DNA of 39,987 nt. It comes from Limosilactobacillus panis DSM 6035. GTDB lineage: Bacteria; Bacillota; Bacilli; Lactobacillales; Lactobacillaceae. Every line of letters starts with the position of its first letter. Positions within the stretch are counted from its first letter, which is position 1. Location: positions 28,400 to 68,386 of the forward strand of contig NZ_AZGM01000137.1 of assembly GCF_001435935.1 (NCBI RefSeq). Reading direction: 5' to 3'. A program made the translations under genes and the position numbers. Shown here one piece after another: positions 25,727 through 35,255 of this stretch. The notes under the pieces are model-generated. The model did no database searches and was not told the DNA's origin. It saw nothing but the letters and a program-made list of their open reading frames with translations.

Positions 25727-28700
25727 GTGGCTTTAAACAGACAAGAGTTATTTAGGAAACTGTTGGAACAGGTCCATTTCCCTGAAAAGGATAATGACGC
25801 TTTCAAAGAAGCAGCGGTCCAATCGGTTGTCGTTCACCGGTCCAGTCGACAGTGGGAATTTCATCTGATAATGCGTCAGCCATTACCGTTAAAGCTCTAC
25901 AAAGAGTTTTATCAGTCCCTACAAATGGGATTCAAGGATATTGCGGGGGTTAGTTTACAGATCAGCTCACCCTCAACCGATATGGATGCTGGCCTAATTG
26001 CCGATTACTGGGAAGAAGTGGTTACCCAGAGCGTTATTGAATCACCGATGCTTCAGCAGGCTTGTCTATCAACAGTTCCAGAAGTTCGCGACGGCCGGGT
26101 GACCATCGTTGTTGAAAACGATATTGTAAAGGAAATGCTGGTAAAGAAGGCCCTGACCCGGATTGAGGATTCATACCAGCGGTTTGGCTTTCCGCATTTT
26201 AAAATCCACCCCTTTGTTGATCAGTCTGCTTCTCAGGCGAAGATTAAGGAATTAAAGGAGAAACATGAGGCGGCCGATGCCGCACTAGCCGCTAAGGCAA
26301 TTGCCCAGATTAAAAAGAAGAATACAGTCAAGAAGCATTCCAACAATCATCCTAGTGCACCAGCGGAAGGCCCGGCACAACTCGGTCGGGTGATTAACGA
26401 TAAGCAAGAGGTTGTCCAGATGAAGGATATCCAGGGTGAGGAACGGTCGGTAGTCGTTGAAGGGTATGTCTTCAATGCTGAGGTTCGTGAATTGCGGTCC
26501 GGCCGCCAGCTTTTGACCTTTGAAATCACCGACTATACCTCATCGTTTGCCGTTAAGAAGTTCTCCCGTAATAGTGATGAGGAAGCTCAGTTCGCCAATA
26601 TCAAACCGGGAATTTGGTTAAAGGTCCGCGGTCCCGTGCAAGAAGACACTTGGATGCATGACCTGGTTATCAATGCTTATGATATCAACCAAATTAGCCA
26701 CCAGGAGCGGCAGGACATGGCACCAGCAGATAATAAGAGAATCGAGTTACACGCCCACAGTGAAATGAGTCAGATGGACGCCACTAATTCGATTAGTGAA
26801 CTCGCGACCCAAGCCAGCAAGTGGGGACACCCGGCAATTGCCGTTACGGATCACGGCAATGTCCAAGCCTTTCCGGAGGCCTATAAAGCGGCTAAGAAAA
26901 ATAAAATCAAAATGCTCTACGGGATGGAAGCCAACGTTGTAGATGACGGGATCCCCCTTGTCTATAACGAAAATCATGCGGTTTTAAAGGACCACTCTTA
27001 CGTTGTTTTTGATGTTGAAACGACCGGCCTTTCAGCGATCTATGATAAGGTTATTGAGCTCTCGGCCGTTAAGATGAAGGACGGAAACGTCATCGAGCGG
27101 TTTGATGAATTTATTGACCCGGGTTTCCCCCTGTCAGAACAGACGACTAACTTGACCAGTATCACCGACGAGATGGTGCATGGCTCCAAGAGCGAGGAAG
27201 AAGTCTTCCGGATGTTCAAGGACCTATGTAAGGGTAGCATCATCGCTGGGCATAACGTTTCCTTTGATATGGGCTTCATGAATACCGGTTACCGTCGCCA
27301 CGGGATGGAAGAAATTACGGAACCAGTAATTGATACCTTACCATTAGCCCGCTTCCTATACCCGAACATGCGGGGTTACCGGTTGAATACCTTGAGTAAG
27401 AAGTTCAAAGTAGCCTTGGAACACCACCACCGGGCAAATTACGATGCGGAAGCCACGGGACACTTGCTTTATAAGTTTTTAAAGGATGCTGAGGATCGTT
27501 ATGGTGTTCGCTACGTTGATGACCTGAACAAACACATGGCAGAAAATGACGCCTATAAACATGCCCGGCCATTCCATGCAACACTGATTGCCCAGACCCA
27601 GGCTGGCTTGAAGAACCTCTTCAAGCTCGTTTCCTTCTCCAATGTTAAGTATTTTCACCGGGTACCCAGAATTCCGCGGACAGTACTGACCAAGTACCGG
27701 GAAGGGATCCTGCTGGGAACCGCTTGTTCCTCTGGGGAAGTCTTTACTGCGATGATGGAGAAGGGGTATTCGGAAGCGATGCGTAAGGCCCGTTACTACG
27801 ACTTCATCGAGGTCCAGCCACGGCCCAACTACGCACCGCTACTGGAACAGCACGTCATCAGTGACCAGGCTCACTTGGAGGATATCATTAAGAATATGGT
27901 TAAGTTAGGTGATAATCTCAATAAGCCGGTGGTAGCAACGGGTGATGTTCACTACATTAACCCCCATGACGGAATTTACCGGCGGATCCTGATCAATTCC
28001 CAAGGTGGAGCTAACCCATTGAACCGGACAAAGCGTCCGGATGTTCACTTCCGGACGACCGATGAGATGCTAAAGGAGTTTAGCTTCCTGGGTGAAGACG
28101 TCGCCCAAAAGATTGTGGTGGACAATACCCATAAGGTAGCCGACATGGTCGATGATGATATTCGACCAGTCAAAGACCGCCTGTACACCCCACACATGAA
28201 GGGCGCAGAACAAGAAATTCAGGAACGGACTTGGCATACGGCCAAGGCCTGGTATGGTGATCCACTACCTAAGTTGGTCAAGGACCGGGTGGAGCTCGAA
28301 CTCAACAGTATCGTGAAGAACGGGTTCTCCGTTATTTATTTGATTGCCCAACGGTTGGTTGCTAAGTCAAACAAGGACGGGTACCTGGTTGGATCCCGGG
28401 GTTCCGTTGGTTCTAGTGTGGTAGCCACCTTGTCGGGAATTACGGAAGTTAACCCCTTACCACCACATTACCGGTGCCCAAAGTGTCAGTACACCCACTT
28501 CTATACCAAGGGTGAGTACAGTTCTGGTTTTGACTTGCCGGAAAGGAAGTGTCCCAAGTGTGGGACCCTGCTGGTGAAGGATGGTCATGATATCCCGTTC
28601 CAAACTTTCCTTGGTTTCAAGGGAAACAAGGTGCCAGATATTGACCTGAACTTCTCTGGTGACTACCAACCAATTGCCCACAACTACATGAAGGTCCTTT

Positions 28701-30055
28701 TCGGAGAAAAGAACGTGTTCCGGGCCGGAACAATCGGCACAGTGGCGGACAAGACTGCCTATGGTTATGTAAAGGCCTTCGAACGGGATAACGATGTTCA
28801 ATTTCGCGGTGCCGAGGAAGACCGTCTGTCTAAAGGGGCGACCGGGGTCAAACGAACGACCGGCCAGCACCCGGCTGGGATCATCATTGTTCCCGACGAT
28901 ATGGACATTTACGACTTCACGCCTGTTCAGTACCCGGCAGATGACCAGGACGCCGCCTGGGAAACGACCCACTTCGACTTCCACTCAATCCACGATAACA
29001 TCCTGAAGATGGATATCCTGGGTCACGATGACCCGACGATGATTCGTGCCCTGCAGGATCTTTCTGGGGTGAACCCGAAGACCATTCCGATGAATGACCC
29101 GGGGGTAATGTCCTTATTCTCGAGTCCGAAGGTATTGGGGGTTACGGAAGAACAGATTCAGAGTAAGACCGGGACGCTGGGCTTGCCAGAGTTCGGGACC
29201 CGATTTGTTCGCGGGATGCTGAATGATACCCACCCGAAGAACTATTCTCAATTGCTCCAGATTTCAGGACTGTCCCACGGAACCGGTGTGTGGTTGGATA
29301 ACGCCCAGGAGCTGATCAAGGAAGGGACGGCAACGATTGCTAACGTGATTGGTTGTCGGGACAACATTATGACCGACTTAATCCACTATGGCTTGGACTC
29401 CGAAACCTCCTTCCAAGTGATGGAATCAGTCCGTCACGGGCGCGGAATCCCGGATAACTGGCAAAAGAAAATGAAAGAAGCTAACGTTCCCCAGTGGTAC
29501 ATGGATTCTTGTTTGAAAATCAAGTACATGTTCCCGCGGGCCCACGCGGCCGCTTATGTCTTAATGGCCTTGCGAATCGCCTACTTTAAGGTTTACTTCC
29601 CACTGGTCTATTACTGTGCCTTCTTCTCTGTACGGGCCGATGACTTTGACGTCGTTGCAATGGCACACGGCAAGGAAGCAGTCAAAGCTCGCATGGCGGA
29701 GATTAACGAGAAGGGCAATGACGCCAGTGCCAAGGAAAAGAGTCTGCTGACCATTCTAGAACTGGCAAACGAAATGCTGGAGCGGGGCTTCAAGTTTAAG
29801 ATGGTTGACTTGAAACGTTCAGACGCCTCTAACTGGCTGATTGATGGTGACTCATTGATAGCGCCGTTCCGGGCGATTCCGGGGCTGGGTCTCAACGTTG
29901 CCAAGCAAATTGTTGCGGCCAGGGAGGAGCGCCCGTTCCTTTCTAAGCAGGACTTGGCAGAGCGGGGGAAGGTCTCACAAACCCTTATCGATTTCATGAC
30001 GGAAAATCACGTTATCGACAAGTTGCCGGATAAGAACCAGCTTAGTCTGTTTTGA
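25727..30055 (+). CDS. polC: DNA polymerase III PolC, Gram-positive replicase
   Basis: PolC is the main replicative polymerase of low-GC Gram-positives. The 1442-aa protein has the full layout: N-terminal domains (1-200), OB fold (about 235-330), PHP domain starting HAHSEM near 342, into which the proofreading exonuclease is inserted (DVETTG at 429-434), a four-cysteine zinc site (CPKCQ and CPKCG, about 915-945), the palm with [11 protein letters not shown] near 970, and a helix-hairpin-helix close to the end ([15 protein letters not shown]). The GTG start has GGAGGG about ten bases upstream. Confidence 0.98.
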   Translation: MALNRQELFRKLLEQVHFPEKDNDAFKEAAVQSVVVHRSSRQWEFHLIMRQPLPLKLYKEFYQSLQMGFKDIAGVSLQISSPSTDMDAGLIADYWEEVVTQSVIESPMLQQACLSTVPEVRDGRVTIVVENDIVKEMLVKKALTRIEDSYQRFGFPHFKIHPFVDQSASQAKIKELKEKHEAADAALAAKAIAQIKKKNTVKKHSNNHPSAPAEGPAQLGRVINDKQEVVQMKDIQGEERSVVVEGYVFNAEVRELRSGRQLLTFEITDYTSSFAVKKFSRNSDEEAQFANIKPGIWLKVRGPVQEDTWMHDLVINAYDINQISHQERQDMAPADNKRIELHAHSEMSQMDATNSISELATQASKWGHPAIAVTDHGNVQAFPEAYKAAKKNKIKMLYGMEANVVDDGIPLVYNENHAVLKDHSYVVFDVETTGLSAIYDKVIELSAVKMKDGNVIERFDEFIDPGFPLSEQTTNLTSITDEMVHGSKSEEEVFRMFKDLCKGSIIAGHNVSFDMGFMNTGYRRHGMEEITEPVIDTLPLARFLYPNMRGYRLNTLSKKFKVALEHHHRANYDAEATGHLLYKFLKDAEDRYGVRYVDDLNKHMAENDAYKHARPFHATLIAQTQAGLKNLFKLVSFSNVKYFHRVPRIPRTVLTKYREGILLGTACSSGEVFTAMMEKGYSEAMRKARYYDFIEVQPRPNYAPLLEQHVISDQAHLEDIIKNMVKLGDNLNKPVVATGDVHYINPHDGIYRRILINSQGGANPLNRTKRPDVHFRTTDEMLKEFSFLGEDVAQKIVVDNTHKVADMVDDDIRPVKDRLYTPHMKGAEQEIQERTWHTAKAWYGDPLPKLVKDRVELELNSIVKNGFSVIYLIAQRLVAKSNKDGYLVGSRGSVGSSVVATLSGITEVNPLPPHYRCPKCQYTHFYTKGEYSSGFDLPERKCPKCGTLLVKDGHDIPFQTFLGFKGNKVPDIDLNFSGDYQPIAHNYMKVLFGEKNVFRAGTIGTVADKTAYGYVKAFERDNDVQFRGAEEDRLSKGATGVKRTTGQHPAGIIIVPDDMDIYDFTPVQYPADDQDAAWETTHFDFHSIHDNILKMDILGHDDPTMIRALQDLSGVNPKTIPMNDPGVMSLFSSPKVLGVTEEQIQSKTGTLGLPEFGTRFVRGMLNDTHPKNYSQLLQISGLSHGTGVWLDNAQELIKEGTATIANVIGCRDNIMTDLIHYGLDSETSFQVMESVRHGRGIPDNWQKKMKEANVPQWYMDSCLKIKYMFPRAHAAAYVLMALRIAYFKVYFPLVYYCAFFSVRADDFDVVAMAHGKEAVKARMAEINEKGNDASAKEKSLLTILELANEMLERGFKFKMVDLKRSDASNWLIDGDSLIAPFRAIPGLGLNVAKQIVAAREERPFLSKQDLAERGKVSQTLIDFMTENHVIDKLPDKNQLSLF

Positions 30056-30083
30056 TTGCAGCGTTTTTTCAGAATTAAAAATG

Positions 30084-30122
30084 AAATGCGGGTAGGATGA
30101 CCATTGCCTACCCGCATTTTTT
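30084..30122 (+). terminator. Intrinsic terminator after polC
   Basis: A perfect 13-bp stem (30084-30096 with 30107-30119, core GCGGGTAGG/CCTACCCGC) is followed by TTTTTTG. Confidence 0.92.
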
Positions 30123-30131
30123 GTTTTGCCG

Positions 30132-30145
30132 AGAAAGCGCTACCA
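30132..30145. promoter_or_regulatory. Near-consensus cre (CcpA-binding) site
   Basis: AGAAAGCGCTACCA matches 13 of 14 positions of the catabolite-responsive element TGWAARCGYTWNCW. It ends 17 bases before the TATAAT of the surface gene, so it covers the -35 region, where CcpA bound to HPr-Ser-P would repress transcription when preferred sugars are present. Confidence 0.65.
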
Positions 30146-30162
30146 AGCATTAAAAAATATCA

Positions 30163-30168
30163 TATAAT
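30163..30168 (+). promoter_or_regulatory. -10 box of the surface-protein gene
   Basis: A perfect TATAAT. No recognisable -35 hexamer lies 16-18 bases upstream; that position is occupied by the cre site. Transcription would start near 30175, just before a 14-bp palindrome. Confidence 0.6.
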
Positions 30169-30179
30169 GAAGGAGGATT

Positions 30180-30193
30180 CATGTAATTACATG
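30180..30193. promoter_or_regulatory. Perfect 14-bp palindrome downstream of the surface-gene promoter
   Basis: CATGTAATTACATG is an exact inverted repeat just downstream of the expected transcription start, an operator-like position. Its ATGT/ACAT ends resemble PadR-type sites, but the spacing differs and no regulator is assigned. Confidence 0.35.
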
Positions 30194-30219
30194 ATTTGTG
30201 AGATTAGGGAGGACTTATT

Positions 30220-32811
30220 TTGAAAAATAGTTTTAGTTATGCACAGCGAGGAGTTGCTGGCTGTTTAATAATGGCGAGCTGTTCCTTCTTTTTGTTAATG
30301 AATCAGGCCCAAATAAAGGCCGATTCGGCCACCCCCACGACGGCGACTGCTCAAGCACAGACGGTTAACGCCAGTGCAAGTGCAACTGGTCAGCAGTTGG
30401 CTTTCGACAGCAATGGGAACCCCAGCTACAATGCCACCGACCAGGGCAATTAGGCCTGTTTGGACCAGGCCCAGTTTAATGATGATGGTCAGCTGAGTGT
30501 CAGTGGTTGGCACGCTACCAACCGTGCGCAGGGGCGACCTTACCATTACATCATTGCCTATGACCGGACCAACAGCCGTGAACTTAGCCGGGTCAACGTC
30601 ACTAGCCAGCCAATAGAACGTTATGACGCGGCCACGGTCCACAATGTTTATGGGGCAAAAGAATCTGGCTTTCGGACTAGATTCAACCTCGGCACGGCAG
30701 CGGCAACCACTGGTGAGGTTCAAATCATCAGTCGTTATACCGATGACCAGAATGGTAACGGCAATGCAGCCGACTACTGGTTTGCACCCGTCACGGTGAA
30801 TAGGGGTAATTATGCCCACCTTGACCAGGTCACTGTTGATGGTAATAAGCTACAGCTAGCAGGCTGGCACGCTACCAATCTGGCAGCCGATAAACCGTAC
30901 CATTACCTGATCATGGTCGACCGGACAAACAAAAATCGGGAAGTCAGCCGTGTAATAGTTGGCCATGCAGTTAAGCGCCCCGACGTTGTCATAGCCTATC
31001 CAGACGTGGAAGGGGCCGGTAAATCTGGCTTCAGTACCAACTTTTCCTTGCGAGGAGTCAACCTCAGTCACCAGCTTCAGGTGATCAGTCGGTACTCAAG
31101 TGACAAGGATGGGAATAGTGACTACGTTGACTTCTGGTTCAGCCCAACCACAAAGGGCGACGAAGCCAACCAGGGATGCCTCGACTCTTATAATCTTAGT
31201 AGTGGGGAAACAATGACCGTTAGTGGTTGGCACGCCAATGACCTGGCCCAACTTGAGTCCCACCACTTCATTATTCTGTTTGACCAGACAGCAAATCGAC
31301 AAGTCAGTCAAACAGTGCCCCAGCAGGTTGAGCGCCCGGATGTTGCTAAAGCATTTCCTGAAATCAATCAGGCGCACCACGCTGGTTTTACCGCGACGTT
31401 TGACCTGAGCTCGACCCGACTCGCAGCAGGTTACGTCTACCGAATCGTTAGTCGCTATTCCACCAGTAACACTGGGAACGGGGACCAGGGACAGTTTGTT
31501 GACTACTGGTACGCACCAATTAAGTTAGACCAACAAGGTGGTGCTTGCTTGGACACCGTTCAAATGACTAGTGATGGCCTCAAAGTTGCCGGGTGGATGG
31601 CTAGTGACCAGTCGCTCGACCGGCCCTATGCCTACTTAATTGTGTTGAATAATGGTCAAGAAATTGGTCGAACCCGCCTTAACCTACAAGAACGGGGCGA
31701 TGTTACTAAGAAGTACGGCCAAGTATATAACAGCCAAAACAGTGGTTTCTCAACTCTACTAAAGCTTGCCCCACGAAACGTTACCGGGCGACTCGGTGTT
31801 ATCCTCCGCAGCCCCAATAGTATTTACGTTAGTGGGTGGCACGCCAGTAACCAGTCGGCAGATAAACCCTACCAGTGGCTGATCTTTGTTAATCAGGATG
31901 GGCATGAACTATACCGTCAGCAAGTATTGGATATCAATAACCCGCGGCCAGACCTGGCACAAAACCGTTCCTTCATCTTAGGGGCTGGTCGTGCGGGGTT
32001 CAGGTTGGCCTTTGCTATTCCACAAGCACTCCAGCACCATGTCGTTAGGGTTATCCACCGCTTAACTAATGATTCCCAGGGTAATGGTAACTACGTCGAC
32101 TGGTGGTCGGGCCCCGTCGATATTAATGCCTACCAGCAGCGACTAATTAGCCGGTGGCAGCAAGTGGCTAACCGTTTTGCCAACCCGGTAAGTATCGCAA
32201 TTCAAGTTGCCCAAACCGGTGAGGTCGTCACTTTTACTAACTTACCAGGACAAAACTTTGTGACGGCAAGTACGGTCAAAGTTGGGATCCTTGCAAAACT
32301 GCTTCACAACCAGGGAGGTAACTTGTCGGCCGAACAACAAGGAGTAGCATCCCGGATGATTCGCTTCAGTGACAATGATTGTGCGACTGAGTTATATAAC
32401 GAGATTGGTGCTGAGAATGGTCTCAACCAGCTATTTCAAGAATTAGGGATGAATTCCTCCCACTGTAATGGCCACTGGGCATTTACGACAACTACTGCTG
32501 CTGACCAGCTCCGTCTTCTTCATGAAATTTTCCTTAACCCTGGCTCTACTTACCTGAATCAACAGTCCCGACAGTATCTTCAAAGTCTAATGGGGCAGGT
32601 TACCCCTAGCCAAGCGTGGGGGATTTCGGCTGGCAGTTCCCGCTTTTACATTAAAGATGGCTGAAACACCAGCAGTGGTTGGAACGTTAGCAGCATTGGC
32701 GCGATCCCCGGTAAATACACAATTGCCATCTATACAGTGGCCCCATCATTTGAACGGTGCCGGTCATACATTGAACAATTGGCTTTGGTAACTCGGCAAG
32801 TAATCAGTTGA
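30220..32811 (+). pseudogene. Secreted RDV-repeat surface protein with C-terminal serine hydrolase, broken by two in-frame stops
   Basis: One continuous frame of 864 codons is interrupted by TAG at codon 78 (30451-30453) and TGA at codon 815 (32662-32664), with no frameshift. TTG 30220 follows GGGAGG. Residues 1-35 form a signal peptide (basic SYAQR, a long hydrophobic core, then QIKADS). Five units of about 115 residues follow, each with a CLD or LD strand, a SGWHA-like core and the RDV pattern RPDV-x12-SGF-x19-RYS, known from Lactobacillus reuteri glucansucrases. Unit 4 runs into unit 5 with about 36 residues missing. The C-terminus is a class A beta-lactamase-like hydrolase with STVK (32269-32280), SDN and KDG. 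TGA directly follows KDG, and the 48 codons after it (NTSSGWNVSSIGAI and on) complete the fold. As read, only a 77-aa secreted peptide is made. Confidence 0.85.
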
Positions 32812-32830
32812 CTTAAGAAAAGCACGTCGC

Positions 32831-32859
32831 TTGTGTTTGGCCCTTAGCCATGCTACAAT
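32831..32859 (+). promoter_or_regulatory. rimP-nusA-infB operon promoter
   Basis: TTGTGT (32831-32836) and TACAAT (32854-32859) are 17 bases apart, and TG at 32851-32852 makes an extended -10. It begins 20 bases after the final stop of the surface pseudogene. Confidence 0.75.
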
Positions 32860-32882
32860 ATCAATTGGTAAATAACTCGTGG

Positions 32883-32909
32883 GAGTGAGCAGCAATGCTC
32901 GCTCTTTTT
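32883..32909 (+). terminator. Intrinsic terminator (attenuator) in the rimP-nusA leader
   Basis: GAGTGAGC (32883-32890) pairs with GCTCGCTC (32897-32904, one G-T pair), followed by five T (32905-32909). It lies between the promoter and the rimP start. Because NusA, encoded in this operon, acts on hairpin pausing and termination, it is a plausible feedback device. Confidence 0.75.
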
Positions 32910-32933
32910 ATTGCAAACAATGGAGGTGACAAG

Positions 32934-33407
32934 ATGAGTACTGTTACTGAAACCGTAAAGGACTTAGTAACCCCAATCCTTGATGAACACGACTTTTACC
33001 TATACGATATTGAATTTGTTAAGGAAGGCAAGAGTTGGTATCTCCGGGTATACATTGATAAAGATGGTGGAATCACGCTTGAGGACTGTGCAACAGTTAG
33101 TGATCAGTTAAGTGAAGCCCTGGACAACGTTGATCCCGACCCCATCCCCCAGGCCTACTTCTTGGAGGTTTCCTCCCCAGGCGCAGAGCGGCCATTAAAG
33201 GATGAGGACGACTATAAACGGGCTATAAACCAATACATCCACGTTTCGCTGTACCAGCAGATTAATGGTCAGAAAGTTTACGAGGGAACGTTGACCAAGC
33301 TATCGGATAAGGAATTAACTTTAGATTATTTAGACAAGACCCGTCACCGGCAAATTGTGATTGACCGGAGCAAGGTTGCGAAGGCCCGTTTGGCCATTAA
33401 GTTTTAA
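32934..33407 (+). CDS. rimP: Ribosome maturation factor RimP
   Basis: RimP assists early 30S assembly. The 157-aa protein has the N-terminal domain with [20 protein letters not shown] and [16 protein letters not shown], followed by [11 protein letters not shown] and a C-terminal SH3-like domain. The frame opens at 32895 inside the leader terminator, but ATG 32934 has GGAGG close upstream and gives the usual family length. It heads the nusA operon. Confidence 0.95.
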   Translation: MSTVTETVKDLVTPILDEHDFYLYDIEFVKEGKSWYLRVYIDKDGGITLEDCATVSDQLSEALDNVDPDPIPQAYFLEVSSPGAERPLKDEDDYKRAINQYIHVSLYQQINGQKVYEGTLTKLSDKELTLDYLDKTRHRQIVIDRSKVAKARLAIKF

Positions 33408-33424
33408 TTAAAGGAGTGTTCACT

Positions 33425-34618
33425 GTGAGCAAGTCAAAAGTCAATGCAGAAATGATTGGCGCCCTTGACTACTTAGAAAAGGAAAAGGGAATTAAAAAGG
33501 AAGTCGTAATCGAAGCGCTTGAACAGGCCCTTGAATCGGCTTATAAGCAAAACTACGGCGAGAAGAACGTCGAGGTTGAATTTAATGCCACTACTGGTAA
33601 CATCAAAGTGTATGCCGTTAAGACGATTACCGACGATGAAGATAAGGTTGCAGAAGATAGCAATGAATACATGAGTCTTGCTGCTGCCCGAAAGCTTCCC
33701 CATGGTCAAGGATATGACCTCGGTGACCAAATTCGTGAAGAGGTGACGCCCCGCAACTTCGGTCGGATTGCTGCCCAAACTGCTAAACAGGTGGTTATGC
33801 AGCGCCTTCGGGAAGAAGAACGAAAGATTATTTACGATAAGTACAAGACTTATGAAAACGAAATTATCACTGGGGAAGTTTCTCGTGAGGACAAGCGCTT
33901 CACCTATGTTGACCTCGGTGATGGGGTTGAAGGAGCAATGGGTTACCGTGATAAGATGCCAAATGAACACTACCATGTTCACGACCGGATTCAGGTTTAT
34001 GTATCAAAGGTTAATGATGACCGGCGCGGTCCCCAAATTTACGTCAGTCGAACGGCTCCAGAGCTATTGAAACGGCTCTTTGAACGGGAAGTCCCTGAGA
34101 TTAAAGATGGCACCGTGTTGATTGAAAATATCGCGCGGGAGGCCGGTGACCGGGCAAAAGTCGCTGTTTACTCCAACTATGACAATGTTGACCCGGTTGG
34201 AACATGTGTTGGACCACGGGGTTCTCGGGTTCAGGCAATTGTCAACGAACTTGATGGTGAAAACATGGACATCGTGGAATATGTAAGGGATCCGGCTAAG
34301 TTCATTGCTAACGCCCTTAACCCGGCGGAAGTCCTTGACGTCATCTTCAATGACCCGGTTACGATTGAACGTGAGGATGGTGAAGAAGAACAGGAACGGT
34401 CATGCACCGTTGTTGTTCCGGACGACCAGCTTTCCTTAGCAATCGGTAAGCGGGGGCAAAATGCTCGATTGGCGGCTCGTTTGACCAAGTACAAGATTGA
34501 TATTAAGTCTGCTTCTGAAATGGAAGAAATTCAGGCCCAAGAAGCAGCGGATGACAGTGAACCAACAGGTGATGATGACCAACAAGCAACTGACGGTCAA
34601 ACATCTGATGAAGAATAA
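33425..34618 (+). CDS. nusA: Transcription termination/antitermination factor NusA
   Basis: NusA binds RNA polymerase and nascent RNA and modulates pausing, termination and antitermination. The 397-aa protein has the N-terminal polymerase-binding domain (EMIGALDYLEKEKGIKKEVV), an S1 domain (about 135-200), and two KH domains (DPVGTCVGPRGSRVQAIVNE and LSLAIGKRGQNARLAARL). The C-terminal tail is acidic (Asp, Glu, Gln-rich). GTG 33425 lies eight bases after AAAGGAG; the in-frame GTG at 33416 overlaps that site and is not used. Confidence 0.96.
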   Translation: MSKSKVNAEMIGALDYLEKEKGIKKEVVIEALEQALESAYKQNYGEKNVEVEFNATTGNIKVYAVKTITDDEDKVAEDSNEYMSLAAARKLPHGQGYDLGDQIREEVTPRNFGRIAAQTAKQVVMQRLREEERKIIYDKYKTYENEIITGEVSREDKRFTYVDLGDGVEGAMGYRDKMPNEHYHVHDRIQVYVSKVNDDRRGPQIYVSRTAPELLKRLFEREVPEIKDGTVLIENIAREAGDRAKVAVYSNYDNVDPVGTCVGPRGSRVQAIVNELDGENMDIVEYVRDPAKFIANALNPAEVLDVIFNDPVTIEREDGEEEQERSCTVVVPDDQLSLAIGKRGQNARLAARLTKYKIDIKSASEMEEIQAQEAADDSEPTGDDDQQATDGQTSDEE

Positions 34619-34639
34619 TTGAGCAGTGGGGTGAAAATA

Positions 34640-34942
34640 ATGAAAAAGAGAAAAGTACCAATGCGCAAAGATATCGTCACCGGAGAAATGATGCCAAAGC
34701 GCCAACTTATCCGGGTAGTCAAGAACAAGGGAAATGAGGTTTCTTTGGATCCCACCGGTAAGAAAGCCGGCCGGGGAGCCTACATTGCGGTTGATGTTGA
34801 AATTGCTAAGCGGGCTAAAAAGGAAAAGACATTTGAAAAGACGTTTCACGTTAAGCTCGATGACGCTTTTTATGATGAACTGATCAAGTATACCGACCAC
34901 TTGCAAGCTCGCCAGGAATTATTCGGGAAAAATGAAAAATAA
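34640..34942 (+). CDS. ylxR: YlxR (RnpM) family RNA-binding protein
   Basis: A 100-aa basic protein starting MKKRKVPMRKDIVTGEMMPK, with the family's GRGAYIAVD core. In Bacillus subtilis YlxR has been linked to RNase P activity and renamed RnpM. ATG 34640 has GGGGTGA five bases upstream; an in-frame TTG at 34619, directly after the nusA stop, precedes that site. Its end overlaps ylxQ by 11 bases. Confidence 0.93.
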   Translation: MKKRKVPMRKDIVTGEMMPKRQLIRVVKNKGNEVSLDPTGKKAGRGAYIAVDVEIAKRAKKEKTFEKTFHVKLDDAFYDELIKYTDHLQARQELFGKNEK

Positions 34943-35243
34943 ACGCCAACAGGCACTCGGTTTGCTTGGGTTAGCGCGGCGTGCCCGTCAGTTAACCAGT
35001 GGTGAAGAAACAGTATTAAAAAATATTCAAACTAATAAGGCAAAGTTTGTGTTTTTGGCAGGGGATGCTGGTGTTGCAACGGCTAAGAAGTTTACTGACA
35101 AGTGTCGGTACTACCATATTCCGTACTCACAAGCCTTTACTAAAGACCAGCTCAGTCAGGCAACGGGCCAATCACGGACCGTTATTGGTGTGATGCAACC
35201 AGGTTTTGCAAGAAAGTTTGAGGAATTAATGACAATGGAATAG
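34932..35243 (+). CDS. rplGA: L7Ae-family RNA-binding protein YlxQ
   Basis: A 103-aa L7Ae/L30e-fold protein. ALGLLGLARRARQLTSGEETVLKNI and AKFVFLAGDAGVATAKK match the kink-turn-binding family that includes YbxF and YlxQ; the cellular RNA target of YlxQ is not firmly known. It overlaps ylxR, so translation is probably coupled, and lies directly before infB as in other Firmicutes. Confidence 0.92.
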   Translation: MKNKRQQALGLLGLARRARQLTSGEETVLKNIQTNKAKFVFLAGDAGVATAKKFTDKCRYYHIPYSQAFTKDQLSQATGQSRTVIGVMQPGFARKFEELMTME

Positions 35244-35255
35244 GAGAGTGAGCAT

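Noticed and set aside
30451-32664. Programmed read-through or amber/opal recoding of the surface gene as main explanation
   Set aside because: Two different stop codons, an additional internal deletion and no recoding structure make pseudogene decay simpler; kept only as an alternative.
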